Below, piece by piece: positions 46,895 to 54,396 of a stretch of 64,000 nt of DNA (position 1 is the first letter of the stretch; each line of letters begins with the position of its first letter). The notes under the pieces were generated by a model. It did no database searches. It was not told where the DNA came from and worked only from the letters and a program-made list of their open reading frames with translations. Source of the stretch: an uncultured Pseudomonadales bacterium (lineage in GTDB: Bacteria; Pseudomonadota; Gammaproteobacteria; Pseudomonadales; Balneatricaceae); contig CALJVT010000004.1 in the NCBI GenBank assembly GCA_937773555.1, positions 353,998-417,997 of the forward strand, in the 5' to 3' direction. Made by a program: the position numbers and the translations under genes.

Positions 46895-48286
46895 CTATAA
46901 TTTAGTTTTAATATGGTACGATTTAGGCTGAGTTAAAGCGTCAAAACCTAAACTCGATAAGGTGCAGCCTTTACCAGTGTTTTTAACACCCGCCCACGCC
47001 AATGCAGGATCAAGATAGTCACATCGGTTAATAAAAAAAGTACCGGTTTCAATTTGATCACCCAGCGCAATACCTGTATCCAGATCTTGGGTAAAAATGG
47101 CCGCAGTTAACCCTAAATCACTATCATTCATTAACCCAATGGCTTCTTCATCATTAGCCACTTTCATAATGCCTACCACGGGACCAAAGCTCTCTTCAGT
47201 CATCACCCGCATACTATGGTCTACCTGCGTTAGAACTTGAGGCGCCATGTAAGGGCTTCCAGATTGATCCATAGCAAATTCACTGGGTTTGATCTGTGCT
47301 ACCGCTCCTTGTTGGAGCGCGTCAGCAATTTGCTGACGTACAAAATCAGCAGCAGAAGAACGCACCATAGGCCCAAGAGTAGTGGCTGGGTCGTCAGGAC
47401 GCCCCAAATTAAGCCCTTTGGTTAAAGCAACAAAACCGTCTAGGTACGCGTCATACACCGATTCATGCACGTAAATGCGTTCTAACCCGCAGCAAGACTG
47501 CCCAGAATTAAAAAATGCTCCATCTACAGTAGATTCAATCGCATAGTCCAAATCTGCATCAGCGCGAATGTAAGCGGGATCTTTCCCTCCCAACTCTAAT
47601 CCCACACCAATAAATTGACCTGCAGCAGCCCGTTCAATTTTTCGGCCAGCAGCCACAGAGCCAGTGAAGGCGACATGATTAACCTTACCTGAGGCCACTA
47701 AAGTTTCTGTGGAATCATGGTCCATATGTAAGTATTGCAGTACTCCCTCAGGCAAGCCTGCCTGAGTAAAGGCTTGGCAGATTCGCTCAGCACAAAGTGG
47801 CGTTTGGCTAGAGTGTTTCAAGATGACACTGTTGCCTGCCAGTAAAGCCGGCACAATTACATTAATCGGCGTGTGTAAAGGAAAGTTCCAAGGGGCGATC
47901 ACTAAAATAACGCCTACAGGCTCTTTACGGATATAGCGTATAAATCCCTCTTTTTCAGCTTGCTGTATGGGCGCAAGAGCGGTCTCGGCGATAGCAATCA
48001 TATAGTCTGCCCGTTCAGCAAAACTGTTTACCTCCCCGGCGGCATACTTAATCGGGCGCCCCATTTGCCAGCAAAGCTCTTGAGAGATCTGGTGTTTATT
48101 TGACACTAACGCTTGCACAGCCAAACTGCACAGGGCTTTTCGTTCATCAAGTGACACCTTGCGCCATGCCTTTTGAGCTGTATGAGCTAAGTCTAAGGCA
48201 AGGGTAATCTGCTCAGGGTTGGCATAGTCACGTTCAAGGTAAATACTTCCGTCTACGGGTGAAATAGTTTGTTGCGTGTTTAACAT
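46895..48286 (-). CDS. NAD(P)-dependent aldehyde dehydrogenase
   Basis: A 463-aa enzyme with Glu241 (GVGLELGGKDPAY) and nucleophile Cys275 (FNSGQSCCG), and the cofactor region APWNFPLHTP. It is of the general succinate-semialdehyde/betaine-aldehyde group; the exact substrate is not visible. A second cysteine follows the nucleophile directly. Its ATG is next to the stop of the amidohydrolase gene (no gap), which places it in the operon amidohydrolase-ALDH-GMC-DadA. Confidence 0.9.
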   Translation of the reverse strand: MLNTQQTISPVDGSIYLERDYANPEQITLALDLAHTAQKAWRKVSLDERKALCSLAVQALVSNKHQISQELCWQMGRPIKYAAGEVNSFAERADYMIAIAETALAPIQQAEKEGFIRYIRKEPVGVILVIAPWNFPLHTPINVIVPALLAGNSVILKHSSQTPLCAERICQAFTQAGLPEGVLQYLHMDHDSTETLVASGKVNHVAFTGSVAAGRKIERAAAGQFIGVGLELGGKDPAYIRADADLDYAIESTVDGAFFNSGQSCCGLERIYVHESVYDAYLDGFVALTKGLNLGRPDDPATTLGPMVRSSAADFVRQQIADALQQGAVAQIKPSEFAMDQSGSPYMAPQVLTQVDHSMRVMTEESFGPVVGIMKVANDEEAIGLMNDSDLGLTAAIFTQDLDTGIALGDQIETGTFFINRCDYLDPALAWAGVKNTGKGCTLSSLGFDALTQPKSYHIKTKL

Positions 48287-49024
48287 TTATATTCTCTGTG
48301 AAGCCAACACTAGGTGTTTAGCAAGGTAGGATGCCATTTGCACGCGCTGTGCCGGTGATGCAATTAGATCATTGCGGATTTCTAGCATGACATTGGCTAA
48401 GCCACGGGGCAAGGCATGATGCTTTAATGTGTGGGTGACCCCATCGGTGGCTGCATAAGGCTGATTACGCTGAATATCGAAACGAGTATCCGTTGACACC
48501 TGGTGCAAGAACGCATCGGCAAAGCGAGAATCTTTATCATGTAGCACACCTATTTCAACCTGGCGCCGTTGCCCCAAAAACACTGGCGTAAACGAGTGAA
48601 TAGTAATAATAAGAGGCATTTCCATGGATGCTACTTTTTTTGCCACAGCTGCTTCAAAGGGACGATAATAGCCTGTCACTCTGCTTAGCTTATCCGCCTC
48701 GCAGAGGCTAGCATTACCGGGTATAGGCTGGTTTTCTGATGCAAGGGGAATGGCAGTAGGCGATTCTGGTGGACGATTGCAGTCATAAATCAAGCGAGAT
48801 ACTGGTGCTGAAATTAAAGGAGCGTCTAGCAAGATAGCCATCTCCTGTGCCGTTTCTATGGCGCCAGGGTCCCATGCTATATGGCTTTCTAACTGCTGCT
48901 GAGTTAAACCCAAAGCATTAAATTTAGCTGGAATAAAGTTGCTCGCATGTTCGCAAATCAATAAAATTTGCGCTTCACTGGTATCATTAAACACGTTTAC
49001 CATCGCCACTTCTGACACACTCAT
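48287..49024 (-). CDS. N-formylglutamate amidohydrolase-like protein
   Basis: A 245-aa zinc hydrolase of the HutG2/FGase family. CEHASNFIP near the start gives the first metal residues, SRLIYDCNRP the phosphate-free substrate loop, and IHSFTPVF the next His. The ARG/LEIRNDL segment (MLEIRNDLI) near the end is conserved. Outside histidine breakdown, members of this family occur in clusters for polyamine or modified amine breakdown and remove an acyl group. It is the first gene of the minus-strand operon and is divergent from the RpiR gene. Confidence 0.87.
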   Translation of the reverse strand: MSVSEVAMVNVFNDTSEAQILLICEHASNFIPAKFNALGLTQQQLESHIAWDPGAIETAQEMAILLDAPLISAPVSRLIYDCNRPPESPTAIPLASENQPIPGNASLCEADKLSRVTGYYRPFEAAVAKKVASMEMPLIITIHSFTPVFLGQRRQVEIGVLHDKDSRFADAFLHQVSTDTRFDIQRNQPYAATDGVTHTLKHHALPRGLANVMLEIRNDLIASPAQRVQMASYLAKHLVLASQRI

Positions 49025-49158
49025 AAGAAATAAGCCACGCTTATCCCGCTGCCAAACTGAATCACAGAACCGTCCTAAACGCTTGAATTAAGGTGCTATA
49101 TAAATAATCATTAATGGGTATTTGACGACTCAAAATAGTCTCCAATATAAACTTTATG

Positions 49159-49164
49159 TATAAT
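49159..49164 (+). promoter_or_regulatory. Candidate -10 box for the RpiR gene
   Basis: The 235-bp gap between the amidohydrolase and RpiR genes is AT-rich and carries a perfect TATAAT about 95 bases before the RpiR ATG. The -35 (TAGTCT at 17 bp) is weak, so an activator or self-regulation is possible. The near-palindrome CTTGATCAAA lies just after it. Confidence 0.35.
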
Positions 49165-49259
49165 ATTGTTCTTGATCAAAGCTTCTGTCAATATATTTTC
49201 ATAATTTATTTCACGATGATATATTCAGTGATAACTTAACTTTACTTAGGGGCGTTTAT

Positions 49260-49781
49260 ATGTCAAAAATATCAGTTTCAGAACGACTCGAAACCCAGTT
49301 TAACCAACTGACTCGCGCCGAACGCCAACTTGCTGATACCATTTTACGCAACTACCCTGCTTCGGGATTAGGCTCAATAACAAGTATTGCTAAAAAAGCA
49401 GGTGTCTCCACCCCAACAGTAGGAAGGCTAGTTCAAAAGCTTGGCTTCAGTGGGTTTGCCGATTATCAGCAACAATTGCACGGCGAAGTAGAGAGTACGC
49501 TTTCCAACCCCATTGCCAAACATGACAAATGGACCACTGATGCGCCAGAAGAGCATATACTGAATCGTTTTACTAATGTGGTGATGGATAACATCCAACA
49601 ATCTTTAGCTAATATTGACATTCAAACATTTGATAAAAGCTGCCGACTGCTGGCCGACCCTAATCGCTGCGTCTACGTTATTGGTGGACGAATTACCCAC
49701 GCTTTAGCCGATTATTTTTTCCTTCATATGCAGGTAATTAGGCCTAATATCACCCACATTGAAACCACATCAAATGTTTAG
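49260..49781 (+). CDS. MurR/RpiR-family regulator, C-terminus cut at the contig seam
   Basis: A 173-aa fragment. The N-terminal HTH_6 domain is complete (RLETQFNQLTRAERQLADTIL, then SIAKKAGVSTPTVGRLVQKLGFSGFADYQQ). The SIS sugar-phosphate-binding domain begins at about residue 125 (VYVIGGRITHALADYFFLHM) but stops after about 45 residues; family members are near 280 aa. The frame ends at a TAG that belongs to the foreign sequence beyond the seam. In the real genome it should continue. It probably controls the divergent amidohydrolase-ALDH-GMC-DadA operon. Confidence 0.87.
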   Translation: MSKISVSERLETQFNQLTRAERQLADTILRNYPASGLGSITSIAKKAGVSTPTVGRLVQKLGFSGFADYQQQLHGEVESTLSNPIAKHDKWTTDAPEEHILNRFTNVVMDNIQQSLANIDIQTFDKSCRLLADPNRCVYVIGGRITHALADYFFLHMQVIRPNITHIETTSNV

Positions 49782-49795
49782 CGTTTTTCTTGGCA
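49770..49795. other. Chimeric junction between gammaproteobacterial and verrucomicrobial sequence
   Basis: The RpiR SIS domain breaks off here and, in another frame, the C-terminal part of a DUF362-like protein begins. Every gene before this point has gammaproteobacterial family membership and every gene after it fits Verrucomicrobiota. Codon choice also shifts to G/C-ending codons. No integrase, transposon end, tRNA or repeat is seen at the seam, which speaks for an assembly artefact. The exact base cannot be fixed from sequence alone. Confidence 0.85.
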
Positions 49796-50205
49796 ATGAG
49801 GCGACTGCTTCGTCGGCTATTGCAGAAATTGCTGCGATTCCGGAGCTGAACGAGCGAATGGTGCTGCATTTTATTTCGCTGGATCGCTATCAGTATATTG
49901 GTGGTCCGCTGTTTAGATCCCGCTATTCTCGATCGGAGCCGTTGCTGTGGATGAGTTCCGATCCAGTGGCCATTGATCGCTTGTTGTGTGATAGGATCAA
50001 TCAGCATCGGCTGTTGGACGGGTTCCCAGAGATTTCGCCGCTGCCGCGCCAGTTGCCCTTTGCCGCCAGTCTTGGCTTGGGAGTGTTTGAGAAATCGCGT
50101 ATTCGTTTGCAGCGTTTGGTGTTGGTTGCTCCGGCAAAAAACGACCAATCATTTTCAGAGGAGGACCATGGGATTACCTCGAATGGCGACTTCGAGCTAG
50201 AATAA
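49783..50205 (+). CDS. DUF362-like protein, C-terminal fragment (5' cut at the seam)
   Basis: About 140 residues are left. MSSDPVAIDRLLCDRIN and VLHFISLDRYQYIGGP match the C-terminal half of DUF362 proteins, a family with uncharacterised, often iron-sulfur-linked members. The ATG at 49,759 in the same frame lies in gammaproteobacterial sequence and is not the real start. The tail ends NGDFELE. It lies 59 bp before nuoA. Confidence 0.65.
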   Translation, partial: VFLGNEATASSAIAEIAAIPELNERMVLHFISLDRYQYIGGPLFRSRYSRSEPLLWMSSDPVAIDRLLCDRINQHRLLDGFPEISPLPRQLPFAASLGLGVFEKSRIRLQRLVLVAPAKNDQSFSEEDHGITSNGDFELE

Positions 50206-50264
50206 TTACTGTTGTACGAAGAAACACCTTGAACTGGGACGAAAATCGTCCTTCTTTCCTAGAT

Positions 50265-50639
50265 ATGCAGATCGCGGACTATTATCCGATTCTTATTCAA
50301 ATTTCTATCGCATCCAGTATCGGTGCGGTCGTTCTAATAGCGTCGCATATTTTTGGGCAGCGCGGCACTTCGGTTGGCGTCAAGGATACACCTTACGAGT
50401 GTGGTATGTTGGCTGAAGGATCAGGCCATGCGCGGTTTGCGGTGAAGTTCTATGTTACTGCGATGCTTTTTATCCTGTTCGATATTGAAGTCATCTTTCT
50501 GGTGCCTTGGGTACTAGTTTTTCGCGAGTTCCTTGCTGCAAGTTTGCCTATTTTATTGCCGATTTTCTTCTTCCTCTTTGTGATGGTCCTTGGACTTTTC
50601 TACGAGTTGAAAAAGGGTGCGATTGAGTGGGATCAGTAA
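50265..50639 (+). CDS. nuoA: NADH-quinone oxidoreductase subunit A
   Basis: A 124-aa membrane subunit of respiratory complex I with three helices. Motifs are TPYECGM (loop 1, Glu-Cys-Gly), RFAVKFYVTAMLFILFDIE and a final helix. The frame opens at a TTG (50,229), but the ATG at 50,265 matches homologues. No nuoB or other complex I gene follows, so the operon is split, as seen in some Verrucomicrobiota. The next 138 bp hold nothing recognisable. Confidence 0.93.
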   Translation: MQIADYYPILIQISIASSIGAVVLIASHIFGQRGTSVGVKDTPYECGMLAEGSGHARFAVKFYVTAMLFILFDIEVIFLVPWVLVFREFLAASLPILLPIFFFLFVMVLGLFYELKKGAIEWDQ

Positions 50640-50777
50640 ACTGGTCAGGCTTGGCTGGTTCGCAGTGTTCTCGTTTAGTTGTTTGGTCTGGGCCTCTGGG
50701 TTCATGCCCTGCTATTATTTATTTTGTTATTTATTCAAACCCTTTGACAATAGACGCTCACGTTTCACATATAAACT

Positions 50778-52136
50778 ATGCGTATTGACCGTTACATCGC
50801 TCAAAATCGTGTGATCGATCTTGAGAGCACCGACTTCAAGGGTGCGTTGTCGGAACTTCTGAACGTTTGCGATTTATCGAAAGACAGGAAGCTTACGCAC
50901 AAGGGGTTGTTGAAAGATTTGTTGGCTCGGGAGAAGCAAATGACGACTTATTTAGGCAGCGGTGTGTGTTTACCCCACACGCGAGTGCCGATGAAGCGCA
51001 ACTATATGATTGCCGTGGGGCGTTGTCCGAATGGGTTGCGCTATGAGGGACAAACTGAGTACCAAGGGGTCCGTTACGTCTTTCTACTGCTCGCATCTGA
51101 AAACGCGCGGAGTTATTTGTATAGCTTAGCGTCGCTGGCTCGTGTGTTTCAGGATGATTCGCGCATGGAGCGCTTGGTCGCGGCCGAGTCGTTGCCAGAC
51201 TTTCGTCGTGAGCTGAAGTCGGTGTTCGGCGGGGATGGAGTTAAGCCGCGTCGACGCCATGATCGGTTTAATAATTTAATTTTGAGGGAGGCGGCAAAGA
51301 TCGCTAAGGGCGCGAACTGCACGTCGGTGTTGGTTTTTGGTGATACTTTTGGCGGTGGGGTCGAAGTGGGGCGAGTGTTTAAGGGGTTTAAAACAGTGCT
51401 GATCGCACATGGCACATCAGATTCAGTGACAGAGCGTCAAGATATTGATGCAATCTTGCCGATTCGTTCGTTTAGTAATCATCGCTTTTCTCAATTGCGC
51501 AGTGCGGTGTTGATTGGCCTGACGCGCGGTATATTTTCCAGTACTGAGCGCCTGTGCTGTGTGGGTGGGCTGCCAAAAAGTAATCAATTCGACAGTATTA
51601 CGGTGGTCGATGTGGAGCGTGAATTTCAGACCATGCTGATGCAGAAGTCCGACATGCTGCCGGCGGGAGTCAAAGCTGAGGTGGTTGAACGCGTGCTCGC
51701 CATTGCCACTGAGCTTGCTGTTGAAGGCCGTGAGGGGCACCCTGTCGGTTGCTTGTTTGTATTAGGCAATTCAGATAAAATTGTTGAATACACCAAGCCG
51801 CTTATCTTGAATCCATTCTACGGCTATAAGGATGAGGATCGAAATATCCTTAACCCGTTCATGGATGAAACGGTCAAAGAGCTCTCTTCGATTGATGGGG
51901 CATTTATTATTCGAGGTGATGGGGTGTTGATTTCCGCAGGTTCGTTGATTCATGCGCCGGACTATACACATAACTTGCCAAGTGGCCTAGGTAGTCGTCA
52001 TGCCGCGGCTGCTTCGATCACTCAGGTTGAAGATTGCCTCTGTGTGGTCGTTTCCGGTAGCACTGGTCAGGTCACACTGTTTCGTCGCGGCGAGATGCTG
52101 CCGTTGATCGAAAAAGCGCTGGTGCGTAATAGTTGA
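50778..52136 (+). CDS. PTS EIIA - pyruvate-kinase-like - diadenylate cyclase fusion
   Basis: A 452-aa three-part protein. Residues 1-150 are a fructose/nitrogen-type PTS EIIA domain with the phosphorylatable His67 (CLPHTRVP). Residues 160-310 (LILREAAKIAKGANCTSVLVF, GFKTVLIAHG) look like the pyruvate-kinase C-terminal-type domain of archaeal DacZ. Residues 320-452 are a DisA_N/DAC domain with D373-G-A (substrate and metal) and R407-H-A in place of the usual RHR. It should make c-di-AMP under control of PTS phosphorylation. The missing third arginine may lower or change activity. The domain reading is mine; no search was run. Confidence 0.8.
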   Translation: MRIDRYIAQNRVIDLESTDFKGALSELLNVCDLSKDRKLTHKGLLKDLLAREKQMTTYLGSGVCLPHTRVPMKRNYMIAVGRCPNGLRYEGQTEYQGVRYVFLLLASENARSYLYSLASLARVFQDDSRMERLVAAESLPDFRRELKSVFGGDGVKPRRRHDRFNNLILREAAKIAKGANCTSVLVFGDTFGGGVEVGRVFKGFKTVLIAHGTSDSVTERQDIDAILPIRSFSNHRFSQLRSAVLIGLTRGIFSSTERLCCVGGLPKSNQFDSITVVDVEREFQTMLMQKSDMLPAGVKAEVVERVLAIATELAVEGREGHPVGCLFVLGNSDKIVEYTKPLILNPFYGYKDEDRNILNPFMDETVKELSSIDGAFIIRGDGVLISAGSLIHAPDYTHNLPSGLGSRHAAAASITQVEDCLCVVVSGSTGQVTLFRRGEMLPLIEKALVRNS

Positions 52137-52237
52137 TCGTTGAAGATTGATGATGCCTCCAGCATTTTGTCTGAATTCAGCTAAAGAACTGATTTCCAGT
52201 TCGCCTACAAACAACTTTTCACAAATAACTGTCCACT

Positions 52238-53050
52238 ATGTCTCGTATTGAAAAAGCCTTTGCCACTGCCCGTGCCGAAAATCGCGCCGCCTTTGTTGCT
52301 TATCTGTGTGCTGGCGATCCTGACTTTGAAACATCTGTCAAAGCATGCCGTGCGGTGATTAATGCAGGCGTCGATGTACTGGAGCTGGGTGTGCCATTCT
52401 CGGATCCGCTCGCGGATGGACCGACCAATCAACTGGCCGCGCAACGTGCACTTGAAAGTGGCAGCACCAACGGCCGTGTGCTCGATTTAGTTAAAGCAGT
52501 GCGTGCATTTAGCGACGTGCCGATAGTTTTTTATACCTACTACAATTTGGTCTTCGCTTGGGGCAGTGAGGCGTATGCTAAGCAAGCAAAAGCTGCGGGG
52601 GTAGATGGCATACTCACTTTGGATCTACCGCCGGAAGAAGCTGGCGATCATTTGGCAGCGTGTGATAAGCATGGACTGCAAACCGTTTTTATCGTCGCAC
52701 CGACCACTCCAGACTCGCGCTTGGAAACGATCTGTCAGGCAGCGACTGGATTTGTCTATTACGTTTCGCGTGAAGGAGTCACCGGTGAGCAAGCTGCGAT
52801 GTCGGATGGGATTAAGGCACGCGTTGATGCGATTAAGCAGTATACCGATCTACCAGTCGTGGTTGGCTTCGGTATTTCCAATGCCGATCATGTCAAAACA
52901 GTCGCACAGGCAGCCGACGGCGTCGTCGTCGGCAGTGCAATTGTAAACTGCATTGCAGAGAATATCGGTGTTGCGGCTGCGATTGAGTCGGCACTAACTT
53001 CGAAAATGAATGCCCTGGCTGAGGGCAATTCCTTGGCGAAATCCTATTGA
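52238..53050 (+). CDS. trpA: Tryptophan synthase alpha subunit
   Basis: A 270-aa TIM barrel that splits indole-3-glycerol phosphate. Catalytic Glu49 (VLELGVPFSDP) and Asp60 (LADGPT) sit at the same numbers as in Salmonella. YVSREGVTG and GFGISNADHV are further family motifs. It stands alone; trpB is not within the window. A 100-bp gap precedes it. Confidence 0.97.
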   Translation: MSRIEKAFATARAENRAAFVAYLCAGDPDFETSVKACRAVINAGVDVLELGVPFSDPLADGPTNQLAAQRALESGSTNGRVLDLVKAVRAFSDVPIVFYTYYNLVFAWGSEAYAKQAKAAGVDGILTLDLPPEEAGDHLAACDKHGLQTVFIVAPTTPDSRLETICQAATGFVYYVSREGVTGEQAAMSDGIKARVDAIKQYTDLPVVVGFGISNADHVKTVAQAADGVVVGSAIVNCIAENIGVAAAIESALTSKMNALAEGNSLAKSY

Positions 53051-53161
53051 GCTGCAGTCCCCTCGGAGAGCCATAGCAGCGTCTGTGGAGGCGGTGCAAA
53101 TATGTTCTGCTATTGACCCATATCGGGATTTCACCAGTTTCTATCGTAGATTGGGTAATAC

Positions 53162-53785
53162 ATGAGTATGCACACACACAGTGACGATCAGATGGCCTGT
53201 CCTTCATGTGACCACTTGTATGATATGTCAGGCTTAGAGCAGGGACAACAGGCTCGTTGTGGGACCTGTAATCATCTTCTCGCTACATATCGCGAGCATG
53301 CGTATGCGCATGTGGTGGCATTTTCTATCAGTGCTTTGATATTCTTTGTATTGGCATGTTGCTTTCCTTTTATGTCCTTTAAGTCGAGTGGCATGGAGAG
53401 TGTCATGACGCTGCCGCAAGCAATTACGCAGATTAAAGGTGAAGGGATGTGGGATCTCGCAATTTTAGTGGCTTGTTTTATTTTAATCATTCCTGCCTTG
53501 GTGATGGCTTTAACTGCAGCACTGGGAATTTCGCTTTTAGCTGGCTGGCGAAATCACTGGGCAAAGGATGTCGCAAAGTTGATTTTTCATTTGCAGGTGT
53601 GGAGCATGGTAGAGGTTTTTTTTATTGGGGTCTTGGTTAGTTTGTTTAAAATTGCAGATATGGCGACGGTGGGTGTCGGTATTGCGTTTTGGAGCTATGC
53701 GGCGTTTGCCATTTTCTTTACGCTCGCACTTTCTAACTTGGACACCTTTCAGACATGGAAAAACTTGGAGGAGCTTGAGCCATGA
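53162..53785 (+). CDS. pqiA: Paraquat-inducible protein A, first PqiA half
   Basis: A 207-aa inner-membrane protein. A zinc ribbon opens it (CPSC then CGTC), followed by four membrane helices with CFPFMSFKSSGMES and a last WSYAAFAIFFTLALSNLDTF. In E. coli both halves are one 417-aa PqiA. The stop overlaps the next ATG by 4 bp (ATGA), so the two halves are co-translated. PqiA anchors the PqiB tunnel. Confidence 0.9.
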   Translation: MSMHTHSDDQMACPSCDHLYDMSGLEQGQQARCGTCNHLLATYREHAYAHVVAFSISALIFFVLACCFPFMSFKSSGMESVMTLPQAITQIKGEGMWDLAILVACFILIIPALVMALTAALGISLLAGWRNHWAKDVAKLIFHLQVWSMVEVFFIGVLVSLFKIADMATVGVGIAFWSYAAFAIFFTLALSNLDTFQTWKNLEELEP

Positions 53786-54396
53786 GCCGTGTGACTGCTG
53801 CTTCCAAAGGTCTGGCGTCGTGCCACTTGTGTCAGAAGGTTGCAAGTGTCGAGCTGGATAAGTGCCCGCGATGTGGAACTGCGCTACATTCGCGTAAATC
53901 GAATAGTTTGAATCGTACGTTGGCCTTACTTTGCACCGCGACGATTTTATATATTCCGGCTAATATTTGGCCAATTATGATTACCGATCAGTTTGGTAGT
54001 TCGATCGAGAGTACGATCCTCGGAGGTGTGGTGCTGTTGATCCAGATGGACTCGATACCTGTCGCTGTGATCATATTTATTGCCAGTGTGATGGTGCCCG
54101 TCGGGAAGCTGCTATCTTTATTTTATTTATGTTGGACGCTTAAGTCCGGCTCGTCGGTGAGCCCTCGGCAGCGCACGATTGCTTACCGTATTACGGAGTT
54201 GATCGGTAAGTGGTCGATGATCGATGTGTTTGTGGTGTCGATTCTAGTGGCGCTGGTTCACATCGGAAAAATCTTGGTGATTCGTCCCGGGATTGCTTCA
54301 ATTACATTTGCAGCTTTAGTGATCGTGACGATGATCGCGTCTAAGGGATTCGACCCTAGATTATTTTGGGATAAAGAGGCAGAAAATCATGAATGA
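53782..54396 (+). CDS. pqiA: Paraquat-inducible protein A, second PqiA half
   Basis: A 204-aa membrane protein with its own zinc ribbon (CHLCQK and CPRCGTAL) and the second PqiA unit: YIPANIWPIMITDQFG, then GKLLSLFYL and GKWSMIDVFVVSILVALV. It overlaps the first half and the pqiB gene (8 bp). It would form the second lobe of the PqiA complex. Confidence 0.9.
   Translation: MSRVTAASKGLASCHLCQKVASVELDKCPRCGTALHSRKSNSLNRTLALLCTATILYIPANIWPIMITDQFGSSIESTILGGVVLLIQMDSIPVAVIIFIASVMVPVGKLLSLFYLCWTLKSGSSVSPRQRTIAYRITELIGKWSMIDVFVVSILVALVHIGKILVIRPGIASITFAALVIVTMIASKGFDPRLFWDKEAENHE

Noticed and set aside
49759-49782. ATG at 49,759 as the start of the DUF362-like protein
   Set aside because: These codons overlap the end of the RpiR gene and belong to the gammaproteobacterial side, so the apparent start is created by the junction.
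50617-50814. 65-aa frame between nuoA and the cyclase fusion
   Set aside because: It overlaps both genes, has no ribosome site, and its hydrophobic sequence shows no conserved pattern.
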